A stretch of DNA of 35,230 bases from the IMG/VR virus record IMGVR_UViG_3300037508_000213, positions 1 to 35,230 of that record; one strand, 5' to 3'. This document shows, one piece after another, positions 1 to 8,546 of the stretch. Every line of letters starts with the position of its first letter. Position 1 is the first letter of the stretch. The position numbers were made by a program, and so were the translations under genes. Below the pieces are notes generated by a model that saw only the letters and a list, made by a program, of their open reading frames with translations, had not been told where the DNA came from and did not search any database. The DNA comes from a virus.

Positions 1-1
1 T

Positions 2-244
2 AGTGGACAAGTATTAACAACAGACGGTGGTAAAAAACTTTCTTGGACTGATCAAACAGGTGTAGGTTCTAGCGACGAATCTTTTCCTGTGGGTGATTAT
101 ATGAATGTTTACGGGCTAGCAGAAACCCATGTAGGTTCAGAAGGACAGGATCCTACAGATGCGTTTGGTGTTAGCTTAACATACATTTATGATTGCATGG
201 ACCCTGAAGGAAAAATTTTAACAAAAGATTTAGGTGGATTTTAA
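2..244 (+). CDS. C-terminal end of a fibre-like or structural protein (partial)
   Basis: An open frame enters from the left edge and ends at a TAA, giving about 80 residues. The visible part starts SGQVLTTDGGKKLSW, a Gly/Thr/Ser-rich turn pattern common in phage tail-fibre repeats (the next gene has a similar [13 protein letters not shown]). It ends with a segment containing YIYDCMDPEGK. The start lies outside the window. The next gene begins 10 nt downstream with AAGGA overlapping this gene's end, so the two are probably co-transcribed. A fibre or virion role is inferred from position and composition only. Confidence 0.55.
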   Translation, partial: SGQVLTTDGGKKLSWTDQTGVGSSDESFPVGDYMNVYGLAETHVGSEGQDPTDAFGVSLTYIYDCMDPEGKILTKDLGGF

Positions 245-254
245 GGATTAAGAA

Positions 255-2813
255 ATGCCAACACAAGTTCAATTTAGAAGAGGCTCGGCTTCTCAGAATA
301 ATACCTACACAGGAGCCGCAGGTGAGCTGACCATAGATACTTCAACCTGGGACATAAGAGTTCATGACGGTATAACACCAGGTGGGTACAGCGTAAGTGG
401 TGCAGCATCTACTGCTACTGCAATCTCAAGTGGAGTTACAGGGGATTTATTATACCAAAGTGGGCCAGGCGTTACATCTTTTATTAATATAGGAGCTGCC
501 GATACTGTTCTTACCAGCGACGGAACAACTGCTACCTGGGTAAGTTTAGGAACATTAACTGCTGTTGGCGGAGTTAATGCCGATAACTTGCAGGTAAATT
601 CTATTACAGCTGGCAACAGATATCTAGTGGTTACAGATCAGACTGGAGCATATACAGCACTAGAAGCTAGCACTGCTACCATTTATAATGAATCTTCAGG
701 ATTAACAATAAACAAAGCACTTAATGCAGGAGGACATATTATTCCTACTGCCAATGGCACATATGATTTAGGATCATCTAGTAATAGATTTAGAACACTA
801 TATCTAACAAGTAGTTCTCTATATGTAGGAAATACTCATTTAACCGGAACAGGAACAACTGGATTATCTGTTAACGGTGTGCCTGTTGCATTAACTAACG
901 CAAATGGCGATCTAAATGGTAGAAACTTAGTGTTAACAGGAAACTTAACAGTTCAGGGAACTACTACTCAGGTAGATTCAACTGTAACAAATGTTAGCGA
1001 TCCTATCTTTTCTATAGGTGGTGGTGCTAATGGTGCGGCACCTGCTACAGATGATAATAAAGATAGAGGTATAGCTTTTCAATGGCATAATGGATCTAGT
1101 GCAAAAACAGGTTTCTTTGGCTTCGACGATTCTACAGGCTTCTTTACATTTGTTCCAGATGCTACAGTCACTGGTGAAGTTGTTTCAGGAACTAAAGGTG
1201 TCCTAGATGCAAACTTGGCAGGGGGTGCTGCTAATAGTTTAGTTTATCAAACAGCAGCAAATGCTACAGGATTTGTAACTGCTCCTACGACAACCAGCAC
1301 ATATTTACAGTGGGACGGTAGCGGTTTTGCTTGGGCAAGTTCAGTTGGCCCACAAGGCCCACAAGGCCCTAGTGGTGCAAATGGAACTATTGGAGTAGAT
1401 GGAGCTACTGGACCTCAAGGACCACAAGGTGTTACTGGGCCACAAGGACCTCAGGGTCCACAAGGTAATACTGGACCGCAAGGACCTCAAGGACCGCAAG
1501 GCGCTACAGGACCTCAGGGTCCACAAGGTAATACTGGACCGCAAGGACCTCAAGGACCGCAAGGCGCTACAGGACCACAAGGACCACAAGGGGTAACTGG
1601 ACCACAAGGACCACAAGGGGTAACTGGACCACAAGGACCACAAGGTGTTACTGGGCCACAAGGACCTCAGGGTCCACAAGGTAATACTGGACCGCAAGGA
1701 CCTCAAGGACCGCAAGGCGCTACAGGACCTCAGGGACCACAGGGAGTTACTGGACCTCAAGGACCTCAAGGACCAGGAAGTCCACTTGCAACAGTGTTTA
1801 CAATAACAAATACTACAGCAGCAACAAGTACACAAACCGGTGCTTTACAAGTAGCAGGCGGTGCAGGTATTGGCGGCAATCTTTATATCGGTGGAGAAAT
1901 AGTTGCTAATAAGTTAACGATTCAATATACAACAGTTACAACAACATTAGTTCAAACCGACGATGTTATACAGACATTGAATACTACAGATGCTACAACT
2001 ACTCAAACCGGTGCTCTTATAGTAGCAGGCGGTATAGGTGTAGGAAAGGCAATCTATGCAGGTGGAAATATTAGGGGTGGTAAGATTACCGCAGCAGGGG
2101 ATGGAACTCCTACAGCCATAGAAGTACAAGGTGGATTAGGAGTAGGTAACGGAACTATAGCAGGTATAACTGCCATAAGAGGTGGAAATGCTAGTGCAGA
2201 AGGCGGACAACTTGTTTTAGGGTTTGGAAATAACTTAGCAGCTAGCATTAACGGACAAGATAATAATACATGGAATATTGATGTAGCCGGTGGAACCTAT
2301 GACTTGTTCAGAATATTTAGAGTGAATTCTGGAGGAACCTCTAAAGTAGCCTTACAGATAGATAATACTAATGCAGGTACACAGATTGATAGTTTAGGTG
2401 TAGGCACAGCAGCTTCCGGAACAGCGGGTGAAATACGTGCTACAAATGAAATAACTGCTTTTTATTCGGATCGTAGACTTAAGGAGAATGTTGTTAACAT
2501 TAGCGATGCTGTTACTAAAGTTCAAACTTTAAATGGTATAACTTATACACCGAACGATCTAGCAGAAACTTATGGATATGACAAAAATGTTAAACTGGTA
2601 GGATTATTTGCAGACGAAGTAGAACAAGTTTTACCAGAAGCAGTCAAAGCAGCACCATTTGATATAAATGAACATGGGTACAGTAAATCCGGAGAAAACT
2701 ATAAAACTGTTCAATATGAAAAAATAGTTCCACTTTTAATTGAAGCTATTAAAGAACAGCAACGACAAATTGCTCAGATTTCAGAAGCGCTAAATAAGTT
2801 GGTTAATAAATAA
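255..2813 (+). CDS. Tail fibre with collagen-like shaft and S74-type intramolecular chaperone domain
   Basis: This 852-residue protein is probably a trimeric host-recognition fibre. Residues 1-47 resemble the N-terminal domain of Mtd-like fibre proteins (VQFRRG, then GELTIDT and [10 protein letters not shown]). Residues 365-508 are an unbroken Gly-X-Y collagen-like segment dominated by GPQ triplets. After it come two copies of a TTxTQTGAL-V-VAGGxGxG motif (about residues 515-610). The C-terminus, from about residue 735, looks like the peptidase S74 intramolecular chaperone: SDRRLKENV places S738 five residues before K743, the spacing of the Ser-Lys dyad in endosialidase-type chaperones. By analogy the chaperone would cut itself off before S738 after folding the trimer. 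A terminal coiled coil ([21 protein letters not shown]) follows. AAGGA lies a few bases before the ATG. Receptor specificity cannot be read from sequence. Confidence 0.88.
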   Translation: MPTQVQFRRGSASQNNTYTGAAGELTIDTSTWDIRVHDGITPGGYSVSGAASTATAISSGVTGDLLYQSGPGVTSFINIGAADTVLTSDGTTATWVSLGTLTAVGGVNADNLQVNSITAGNRYLVVTDQTGAYTALEASTATIYNESSGLTINKALNAGGHIIPTANGTYDLGSSSNRFRTLYLTSSSLYVGNTHLTGTGTTGLSVNGVPVALTNANGDLNGRNLVLTGNLTVQGTTTQVDSTVTNVSDPIFSIGGGANGAAPATDDNKDRGIAFQWHNGSSAKTGFFGFDDSTGFFTFVPDATVTGEVVSGTKGVLDANLAGGAANSLVYQTAANATGFVTAPTTTSTYLQWDGSGFAWASSVGPQGPQGPSGANGTIGVDGATGPQGPQGVTGPQGPQGPQGNTGPQGPQGPQGATGPQGPQGNTGPQGPQGPQGATGPQGPQGVTGPQGPQGVTGPQGPQGVTGPQGPQGPQGNTGPQGPQGPQGATGPQGPQGVTGPQGPQGPGSPLATVFTITNTTAATSTQTGALQVAGGAGIGGNLYIGGEIVANKLTIQYTTVTTTLVQTDDVIQTLNTTDATTTQTGALIVAGGIGVGKAIYAGGNIRGGKITAAGDGTPTAIEVQGGLGVGNGTIAGITAIRGGNASAEGGQLVLGFGNNLAASINGQDNNTWNIDVAGGTYDLFRIFRVNSGGTSKVALQIDNTNAGTQIDSLGVGTAASGTAGEIRATNEITAFYSDRRLKENVVNISDAVTKVQTLNGITYTPNDLAETYGYDKNVKLVGLFADEVEQVLPEAVKAAPFDINEHGYSKSGENYKTVQYEKIVPLLIEAIKEQQRQIAQISEALNKLVNK
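1347..1778 (+). repeat. Collagen-like Gly-X-Y repeat with identical 63-bp units
   Basis: This in-frame tract encodes 48 consecutive Gly-X-Y triplets, mostly GPQ, with GNT, GAT and GVT interruptions. Three copies of one 63-bp unit, at 1446-1508, 1509-1571 and 1662-1724, are identical at the nucleotide level; the first two are tandem. Shorter units encoding GPQGPQGVT recur between them. Identity at synonymous sites points to recent duplication or recombination rather than protein-level selection alone. Shaft length probably varies between related phages. Confidence 0.93.
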
Positions 2814-2834
2814 TCGGCCGCAAGGGAAAGACTA

Positions 2835-3041
2835 ATGGCAATTTTACCTGGTACTGGATCTGCTTTATCGTTTGGGAAAGTTTATTCCGCCTATACTAAT
2901 GCTTCATATCCTACAGCAGGTGGTACTGCTGTAAAACTGAGTGCTACACTAGGTGTAGGCTATGGTGGAAAGACACTGGGTTCGCAGATTAGTTTTTCTA
3001 GTACGTTTGGTGGCGCATCTACTCCGTACAACTATCCATGA
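2835..3041 (+). CDS. Small Gly/Ser/Tyr-rich protein, unknown function
   Basis: This 68-residue protein starts MAILPGTGSALSFGKVY. It is rich in Gly, Ser, Thr and Tyr, with no cysteine, no evident signal peptide and no membrane segment. A purine-rich site (AAGGGAAAG) sits upstream of the ATG. It lies 21 nt after the large fibre gene, and its TGA overlaps the next gene's ATG (ATGA), so it belongs to the fibre operon. The composition suits a small beta-rich virion component or fibre-associated protein, but I do not recognise a family. Confidence 0.7.
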   Translation: MAILPGTGSALSFGKVYSAYTNASYPTAGGTAVKLSATLGVGYGGKTLGSQISFSSTFGGASTPYNYP

Positions 3042-3532
3042 TAAAAAAAACTGACAAAACTAAACTAAAAATAAACATAGATTACTTACTAGAAGTTGCC
3101 AATAAAGGTCCTAGCAAATGGGAACTAGATACTATTATTTGGCATGATCGAACAACTGATCCAAAATGTCTAGTAGAGTTTTTAACTAAAATTAAGTCTT
3201 TAGAACAGAAGACAGATAAAACTGATTTTGAACAAAAAGAATATGATATTTTAGTAGAACTGGCTAACGACCTAAATGAAGAAGAATGCCTAGAATTATT
3301 AAGTGACAACGACGAGATCGTTCAGCAAAACTTTATAGAATCTCTTGCTAGGGCAAGTGCTTTAGAAGTATTAACAAGAGATAAAGTAAGTTTGGAAACA
3401 ATGAGTCTTATGTGCAAGCTCAATCCTAGTGATTTTATCTTGACTTCTAAACGCACACAAGATATTATTAACAATGTACACGAACTTGTTATACAAGGTG
3501 AAACTCTTAGTAATGATGTTGCAGGCGCATGA
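3038..3532 (+). CDS. Unknown acidic helical protein in fibre operon
   Basis: This 164-residue protein is charged and predicted largely helical (for example FLTKIKSLEQKTDKTDFEQKEYDILVELANDLNEEECLELL). It has no catalytic motif I recognise. It overlaps the preceding gene by 4 nt and the following glycosyltransferase by 4 nt (ATGA), implying translational coupling between them. A fibre assembly chaperone or modification partner is possible from position, but nothing in the sequence proves it. Confidence 0.72.
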   Translation: MIKKTDKTKLKINIDYLLEVANKGPSKWELDTIIWHDRTTDPKCLVEFLTKIKSLEQKTDKTDFEQKEYDILVELANDLNEEECLELLSDNDEIVQQNFIESLARASALEVLTRDKVSLETMSLMCKLNPSDFILTSKRTQDIINNVHELVIQGETLSNDVAGA

Positions 3533-4182
3533 AAAAATCCGTTTTCGCTTCCAGTAAGTGGACCTTAAAAAAAAATAAACTAGCAATCTTAGTACCATGC
3601 AGAGATATGTTACACTCTGCACACGCTTTTGCCTTAGTCGAGCTTATTAAACTAAACACTATGAACAACATAGATACACATGTTGCCATGGATGCTAGTA
3701 CAATTTTATTAACACAACGTGAACGTTTAGCTATAGAAGCTCAAAAAATAGGCGCTGAATACATGTTGTGGTTAGACAGTGATATGGTATTTCCTCCGAC
3801 AACTGCACTAAGATTAATGGCTCACAATGAAGATGTAGTGGCCGCAAACTATGTACGACGACAGCCTCCACATAAAGGTGTTGCTTACGAGACAATAGGA
3901 GATTGGCAAAATCCTTTGCCTTATGAACCACAAGATGATCTTGTACCTATAGAAGGAATAGGCATGGGGTGTATGCTTATGCGAACAAGCATTTTAGATG
4001 AAATACCTCAGCCTTGGTTTGAGTTTGGATGGAACCCACAAACTACAGATCATTTAGGCGAAGATATGATATTCTGTCAAAAAATAGCACAGGCTGGATA
4101 TACTATTAAGGTAGATACCCAACTTAGTATGGAAACACTACATTTAGGTACGTATGCTTTTGGTCCAGATTTATTAAAGTAA
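3529..4182 (+). CDS. Glycosyltransferase, GT-A type
   Basis: This 217-residue protein starts with a beta strand typical of nucleotide-sugar binding (LAILVPCRDMLHS, residues 18-30). It carries a DxD-type metal/nucleotide-sugar motif at residues 83-85 (WLDSDMVFP), followed by an acceptor-side region (VVAANYVRR). Later GEDMIFCQKIAQAGY resembles the ED(x)nF-C motif of family 2-like glycosyltransferases. The length suits a minimal GT-A domain with no membrane anchor. It is the last gene of the fibre operon and overlaps the preceding gene by 4 nt. Glycosylation of a virion protein is plausible; modification of host surface sugars or phage DNA is an alternative. Its 3' end overlaps the convergent Nudix gene by 9 nt. 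Confidence 0.78.
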   Translation: MKKSVFASSKWTLKKNKLAILVPCRDMLHSAHAFALVELIKLNTMNNIDTHVAMDASTILLTQRERLAIEAQKIGAEYMLWLDSDMVFPPTTALRLMAHNEDVVAANYVRRQPPHKGVAYETIGDWQNPLPYEPQDDLVPIEGIGMGCMLMRTSILDEIPQPWFEFGWNPQTTDHLGEDMIFCQKIAQAGYTIKVDTQLSMETLHLGTYAFGPDLLK

Positions 4183-4614
4183 ATCTAAAAGTATTTCTAT
4201 TTTTGTTTTAATGGTCTTATTGTGTAGGCTATTTTTTAATGCCTGATGTAGAGGTTTAGGCCAATAATCATATTTTGACCAACAGTAACCCATATGTTCT
4301 CCATTTAGATTTGGAATAAACTCTTTTTCTACAAGTAAAATATATGTATTGTATTGAAAATTATGGTCATTACTTGTAAAAAGTTCTAATGGGATTATTT
4401 TTTTAATGGTAGGCGGTGGTCCTACTTCTTCTTGTATTTCTCTTGTAAGGCTATCTAAAGTAGTTAAATCAGTAGGTTCTTTTTTTCCACCTACTAATCC
4501 CCAAGTGCCAACAGTTTTAGTCTGTGTTCTTTGAACTAGTAAAAATCTTTTAGTCTCTGAACTTAGAAATAAACCACCATTACAAATTATTTTGTTTACA
4601 AAATTAGACGCCAT
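4174..4614 (-). CDS. Nudix hydrolase
   Basis: This 146-residue protein carries a Nudix box: GGKKEPTD (residues 42-49), then REIQEEVG (residues 58-65). The box therefore keeps the catalytic RExxEE core. Compared with G-x5-E-x7-RE, the spacing shows one extra residue, and Asp49 stands where Glu is usual. The family hydrolyses nucleoside diphosphates linked to another group; phage members act on dinucleotide alarmones, NAD-type compounds or RNA caps, and the substrate here cannot be assigned. Its start overlaps the end of the gp15-like gene by 19 nt, so it is the last gene of a minus-strand operon otherwise made of neck and tail genes. Confidence 0.85.
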   Translation of the reverse strand: MASNFVNKIICNGGLFLSSETKRFLLVQRTQTKTVGTWGLVGGKKEPTDLTTLDSLTREIQEEVGPPPTIKKIIPLELFTSNDHNFQYNTYILLVEKEFIPNLNGEHMGYCWSKYDYWPKPLHQALKNSLHNKTIKTKIEILLDLL

Positions 4615-5996
4615 AAACTTTTATCGTATAAACCCTCGAAGCTCTTACTCCATGAACCTTCTGCCCATTTGTATTGAACTCCTGTATATGCATTAGTTAT
4701 ATACGTTAAATCAGTCTCTGTGTTGGAATCGAATATTATATTCCATTGACTACCGTCCCATTCTATAATATCGTTCGCATGTGCTTGAAAATCTGAACCG
4801 TCTGCATTTTTCCAAGCATCTGGTCCGTCGTACCCTGTGGTTCCGAAAGCAGCATTTTGGTTAATATCTTCTAATATTAGATAACGTATGCCGCTGGTTT
4901 TGCCAGACGGATTAAAGCGTTCAGGATCTATAATAGCATCTACTGTGCCTCTGCCAGATATAATAGTGTTGGTTGGTATTGTGTCGCTATCTATGTTAAG
5001 CATCATTCTACTATCGTCAAGAGGATCCATACTGATGTAGGCAACGATTTCATTACCGTCAGCTTTCATTAGTCGTATTTGACTAAGACCAGCTCTAAAT
5101 GTACCTGGATATAAATCTAATATTTGTCTCCAAGATTTACTCATACCCGGAACTGTAATGTCTACCATAGACTGGCTAGAAGGATTGTTTGCCACTAGTG
5201 TGCCTACGTTGTTTACTACAAGTAAGTCAAACTCTCCAGGAGTCACTACAACTATTTCGTTTTGAGATCCGAGAGATTCTAATACAGCATCTACTTCAGT
5301 GTATTCTGATGCAACAGCACCCGCTGTGTTAGGATAAATGTTGGCTAAAATCTTTGTAATTATTCCAAGTTTTTTTACTTTAACAGGCGGTGTTATCCAA
5401 ATAGGCGTTTCAAAAACTAATGTTAAAATATCTATATCCTGCTCAATACCTTGCGGCACACTTCTGCTGGTCCAAGTTTGACTTTTAATGGTTAATGTGC
5501 TTAAACTTGTCCAGTCTATATAGTTGTCAGTAGTTTGTATTTCCAGGCTAGGGTTGAATAATACTGATATCTGTTCCCAAATTTGTAACTTTTGATCTGT
5601 ATTTGTAGACCAAATATCCGCAGCAAAATCTGCAAGATAAGGAACAGGCATTAATCTTTCTACAGTATAGTTTGCACCTTGTTGATTAATCAGATACTCA
5701 TTATCTGCATCGTCAAATGCACGCTCTCTGATATGTATTTTTCCTACAAAACTAGGATCTTGTACCCTGGGGCGATCATATTGTAAGTCTTTTATATAAC
5801 AGGCAATATATGGTGCGCTAGGAACGGTGTTTTCTGTATTTTTACGAAGGATTTGGCTAACCATTCTATTCATATCGCCGTAGAGAACCGGAATACGTGT
5901 AAGTTGACCTCTAGCATCTTTATAGCTAAAGTTACTCATTATGCGCATGAACTGGCCTAGATAGCGTTTAACTTGACCGTCGTAGAAATAATCCAT
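4596..5996 (-). CDS. 15: Tail sheath stabiliser and completion protein (T4 gp15-like) with C-terminal extension
   Basis: The protein is 466 residues against about 272 in T4. The N-terminal half matches the gp15 pattern: YFYDGQVKRYLGQFMRIMSN at the start, a segment IPVLYGDMNRMVSQIL, then KDLQYDRPR, and PVPYLADFAADIWS followed by WEQISVLFNPSL. gp15 forms the hexameric terminator at the head-proximal end of tube and sheath. The extra C-terminal part, about residues 376-466, has short repeats of the type IIEWDGSQW and YKWAEGSWS, similar to modules in this window's sheath and gp14 proteins. The ATG overlaps the gp14-like stop codon (TAATG), indicating coupled translation. Confidence 0.8.
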   Translation of the reverse strand: MDYFYDGQVKRYLGQFMRIMSNFSYKDARGQLTRIPVLYGDMNRMVSQILRKNTENTVPSAPYIACYIKDLQYDRPRVQDPSFVGKIHIRERAFDDADNEYLINQQGANYTVERLMPVPYLADFAADIWSTNTDQKLQIWEQISVLFNPSLEIQTTDNYIDWTSLSTLTIKSQTWTSRSVPQGIEQDIDILTLVFETPIWITPPVKVKKLGIITKILANIYPNTAGAVASEYTEVDAVLESLGSQNEIVVVTPGEFDLLVVNNVGTLVANNPSSQSMVDITVPGMSKSWRQILDLYPGTFRAGLSQIRLMKADGNEIVAYISMDPLDDSRMMLNIDSDTIPTNTIISGRGTVDAIIDPERFNPSGKTSGIRYLILEDINQNAAFGTTGYDGPDAWKNADGSDFQAHANDIIEWDGSQWNIIFDSNTETDLTYITNAYTGVQYKWAEGSWSKSFEGLYDKSLWRLIL

Positions 5997-7210
5997 TAGT
6001 TATCTGCCCTAGGTTTTAAGGCCTTACTTAAAGCCTGTTTTTCTGCCACTATTTCACCTGCAATAGTTGCTGTACTATTGTTATTAATAAATGTAGACTT
6101 CTGATTTTGTCTAACTGCTGCTCCTGCGAATGTTCCGCTTGCAACATCTTGACTACCAAAGTTATTTAAGGTCATACGAACATTATCTTCATATTTTATC
6201 CAACGCTTTCCGTCAAACCTAAATAACCTATTTGGAAGATAATCCGTTCTTAAAAAGAATTGACCGTTAGTAGGATGACTAGGGAAACTTATACCAAAGG
6301 CAAAAGTAGACCCGTTAGGTGGTGAACCATCTCCGGTTAAGTAACCTGCTCTCACATAGATGTTATCGTTAGGTGTATTCAATACTACACTGGCGTCCTG
6401 TATTGCTTGATCAACACTAGCCAATACATTTTCTTGACTAGCATCTGCTGTATCCACAAGTCCTGTATTTTCTGTAGTAGGTATAACGAAATAATGTTTT
6501 GTATCATATCCACTTAATGGAGCATCCAAGTCTGCCTGTGCTATGACTTGGTCATTTATTTCAATACTTTTTTGATATGAACTTAGTAGATCTCTAAGTG
6601 AACTACCATCGCCTGCGCCGCTGTCCGCATCCAATATTTCCTTAAACTCCTGACTGTCTACTAACGGAACACATTTACAACGTATCAAATGTGGATACCA
6701 TGTTTGACTAAACCCATTTACAGGTCTTGTAACATCCTGCACCACATAAAACCTTTTCAATGCAACTAAACTATCATCTAGTGCATATTCGTCTTTAAGA
6801 TGCGGCAACTCTAAAACATCACCCGCCATTAACTTTCTTTGTATTTTATCAACACAGTCTCGTAAATGGAAATGTAAAAGAATAGTATCATTTTGTAAGA
6901 ATAAGCCAAACTGACTGAGATTAAAATCCAAGTCCTGCATTGTATAGATACCACGTATGACATAGATATCCGGGTCATACTTGCGGTCTCTATTTTCCAT
7001 TAGGATTAGATCTTGTATACCCAGCTCAGGAATAGTGTTTGTATTTGTAGGGTTGGCTGGACTACTATCACCTTCAAGTGGATCTACAGGTCCTAGATAT
7101 TTGTGTATAAAAATATCAGTGCCACCTATCTGGAACTGTTCATTGATGACCCTATCTAAAAACTTAAAGTCGGGCCCTTTCTCTGGTTTATATAGGCTTA
7201 GCCTTGGCAT
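5996..7210 (-). CDS. 14: Neck protein (T4 gp14-like)
   Basis: The protein is 404 residues against 256 in T4. The region at residues 60-190 (LILMENRDRKYDPD, then FGLFLQNDTILLHFH, GDVLELPHLKDEY and LKRFYVVQDVTRP) has the layout of marine T4-like gp14 neck proteins, with MAGDVLELPH like the 'GDLIYFPM' element of T4. The gp13/gp14 complex closes the filled head and receives the tail. Residues 308-342 hold an extra small module (FPSHPTNGQFFLRTDY, then LFRFDGKRWIKYEDNVR) of the kind also found in sheath and gp15 here. It lies between the short fibre gene, 1 nt away, and the gp15-like gene, with which it overlaps. Naming rests on remembered family features and on gp13 and gp15 being adjacent. Confidence 0.75.
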   Translation of the reverse strand: MPRLSLYKPEKGPDFKFLDRVINEQFQIGGTDIFIHKYLGPVDPLEGDSSPANPTNTNTIPELGIQDLILMENRDRKYDPDIYVIRGIYTMQDLDFNLSQFGLFLQNDTILLHFHLRDCVDKIQRKLMAGDVLELPHLKDEYALDDSLVALKRFYVVQDVTRPVNGFSQTWYPHLIRCKCVPLVDSQEFKEILDADSGAGDGSSLRDLLSSYQKSIEINDQVIAQADLDAPLSGYDTKHYFVIPTTENTGLVDTADASQENVLASVDQAIQDASVVLNTPNDNIYVRAGYLTGDGSPPNGSTFAFGISFPSHPTNGQFFLRTDYLPNRLFRFDGKRWIKYEDNVRMTLNNFGSQDVASGTFAGAAVRQNQKSTFINNNSTATIAGEIVAEKQALSKALKPRADN

Positions 7211-7211
7211 A

Positions 7212-7685
7212 TTATACTGGTATATAGTATCTAATAAACTTTACAGTATTATCAGCACTTACTCCTGTTCCTTGAAATGTTAGTGTTCCTGTAGCGATAG
7301 TCGCTGTAAAAGACATTCTAGAGCTAGCACCGGTATAGTTTTGCCCAGATACTGTAATAAACGGATTAGTATCGTTATGGATAACACTGACTTCACAAGT
7401 TTCATACTCTACATTAGTATTATCAGTTATAGTTACTGTATATTTTGCTGATCTATAACTGGATGTAGACCAAGTATCTAATGTTGTGGCGATGTTTGTG
7501 ACGGTAGTAACTGTAGTAACTAAATTATCAAAATCTTTTCTTAGTAGTTCAATTCCACCAGATGTAATACCGTCTTGTAATCTAAGAGTTTTAAGGGTAG
7601 TATCAAAGACTAGTTCACCGTTGGCACCTGTGAAACCGCTGAGTTGACTTGAAGTTCCTCTTCTGAACTGAACTGTAGTTGGCAT
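7212..7685 (-). CDS. Short fibre-like virion protein with Mtd-type N-terminal domain
   Basis: This 157-residue protein has residues 1-46 (VQFRRGTSSQ, GELVFDT, LRLQDGITSGG) that closely resemble the first residues of the 852-residue fibre at 255-2813. After a short helical linker, residues 75-157 form a Thr/Ser-rich beta domain (YRSAKYTVTIT, ETCEVSVIHND, VKFIRYYIPV) that recurs at the ends of T4-like marine phage fibre proteins. It is the first gene of the minus-strand neck/tail operon and has a late-type promoter upstream plus a GAGGA Shine-Dalgarno site. Likely a whisker or short fibre on the neck, inferred from linkage to gp14. Confidence 0.75.
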   Translation of the reverse strand: MPTTVQFRRGTSSQLSGFTGANGELVFDTTLKTLRLQDGITSGGIELLRKDFDNLVTTVTTVTNIATTLDTWSTSSYRSAKYTVTITDNTNVEYETCEVSVIHNDTNPFITVSGQNYTGASSRMSFTATIATGTLTFQGTGVSADNTVKFIRYYIPV

Positions 7686-7709
7686 TATAAATCCTCGGAA
7701 GCTATCCTT

Positions 7710-7717
7710 TATTTATT
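7710..7717 (-). promoter_or_regulatory. Late promoter -10 element (AATAAATA), minus strand
   Basis: On the minus strand AATAAATA lies 24 nt before the ATG of the short fibre gene. By T4 spacing the transcript would start near 7704, giving a leader of about 19 nt that includes a GAGGA ribosome site at 7692-7696. It abuts the plus-strand late element at 7718-7725, so the two promoters are back to back. Confidence 0.6.
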
Positions 7718-7725
7718 GCTAAATA
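7718..7725 (+). promoter_or_regulatory. Late promoter -10 element (GCTAAATA) for gp13, leaderless
   Basis: GCTAAATA resembles the T4 late -10 element TATAAATA, for which transcription starts 6 nt after the last A. Here that position, 7731, is the A of the gp13 ATG. No Shine-Dalgarno site precedes the ATG. This supports 7731 rather than the upstream TTG at 7716 as the true start. Confidence 0.68.
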
Positions 7726-7730
7726 TCAGT

Positions 7731-8489
7731 ATGACCGAAACAGATAACGAACGACAAAAAGTTGTAGAATATTGTAAGGCCATGCTGGGTTCCGGTATGG
7801 TTGATGTAGAACTTGATCCTATACATTATGATACTGCAATCAATCGTGCTCTGGCTAAGTTTCGTCAGCGTAGCTCCAATGCAGTAGAAGAAAGTTTTGG
7901 ATTTATTACTGTTACAACAGACAACAATGATTATATATTGCCTAAAGAAGTTGAAAACGTTAGGCAACTTTTCCGCCGTTCCATAGGAAGCCGCACAGGT
8001 GGTGGTGATGGTGGTACGCTCTTTGAACCTTTTAATCTTGCCTACAGTAATACATATCTACTAAGTTCTACGCATATGGGCGGTCTGGCCACCTATTATG
8101 CATTTGCCAGTTATCAAAAACTTGTTGGTAAAATATTCGGTAGTGAAATTAATTTTACTTTTAATAAGACTACAAAACTACTCACAATAATGCAACGTCC
8201 CCGCACTGACGAAGAACTTTTAGTTTGGATGTATAACTATAGACCAGACTTTAACCTATTACAGGACAACTATGCAGGGCAGTGGTTAAAAGACTTTGCT
8301 CTTGCCAACTGTAAAGTTATGCTAGGTGAAGCTAGAGAAAAGTTTGCTCAAATTGCCAGTCCACAAGGTGGAACACAGTTAAATGGAACTGCGTTAAAAT
8401 CTGAAGGTAAAGCAGAGATGGAAATGTTAGAACAAGACCTTATTAACTACAAAGAAGGTTCTACACCATTAACTTTTGTCATTGGCTAA
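7731..8489 (+). CDS. 13: Neck protein / head completion (T4 gp13-like)
   Basis: The protein is 252 residues from the ATG at 7731. Landmarks of the marine T4-like gp13 family are visible: an N-terminal helix (VVEYCKAMLGSGMVDVELDP), YDTAINRALAKFRQRS, EPFNLAYSNTYLLSS, and a C-terminal half with LVWMYNYRPDFNLLQDNYAGQWLKDFALANCK. gp13 joins gp14 to form the neck that seals the packaged head. The start is chosen because a late-promoter element ends 5 nt upstream; the in-frame TTG at 7716 would precede the promoter. It is head to head with the minus-strand operon encoding gp14 and gp15, so the neck genes diverge from a shared 45-nt intergenic region. Confidence 0.8.
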   Translation: MTETDNERQKVVEYCKAMLGSGMVDVELDPIHYDTAINRALAKFRQRSSNAVEESFGFITVTTDNNDYILPKEVENVRQLFRRSIGSRTGGGDGGTLFEPFNLAYSNTYLLSSTHMGGLATYYAFASYQKLVGKIFGSEINFTFNKTTKLLTIMQRPRTDEELLVWMYNYRPDFNLLQDNYAGQWLKDFALANCKVMLGEAREKFAQIASPQGGTQLNGTALKSEGKAEMEMLEQDLINYKEGSTPLTFVIG

Positions 8490-8497
8490 GAAAAATA

Positions 8498-8526
8498 TTG
8501 ACACTATCAGCTAAACATTATAAATT
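8498..8526 (+). promoter_or_regulatory. Sigma-70-type (early) promoter
   Basis: A perfect -35 hexamer TTGACA at 8498-8503 is followed at 17 nt by TAAATT (8521-8526), with an overlapping TATAAA at 15 nt spacing (8519-8524). It starts 8 nt after the gp13 stop codon and precedes the zinc-ribbon/dNMP kinase pair, whose first gene has AAGGGG at 8536-8541. The exact -10 is uncertain. Confidence 0.55.
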
Positions 8527-8546
8527 ATAGTACCTAAGGGGTTACT

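Noticed and set aside
1399-1596. Plus-strand frame-shifted open frame with DLKDRK-type repeats in the collagen tract
   Set aside because: A product of the same low-complexity DNA read in another frame, wholly inside the fibre gene.
1446-1724. Regular direct repeats that could suggest a CRISPR-like array
   Set aside because: The repeats are in frame, encode Gly-X-Y triplets, and lack unique spacers of constant length.
1341-1835. Long minus-strand open frame rich in Cys, Ser, Leu and Trp opposite the collagen-like tract
   Set aside because: It is the antisense image of GPQ codons; the composition is a mirror of the repeat and no start signal is present.
7716-7730. TTG start extending gp13 by five residues
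   Set aside because: It would precede the expected transcription start of the late promoter; the ATG at 7731 fits the leaderless pattern.
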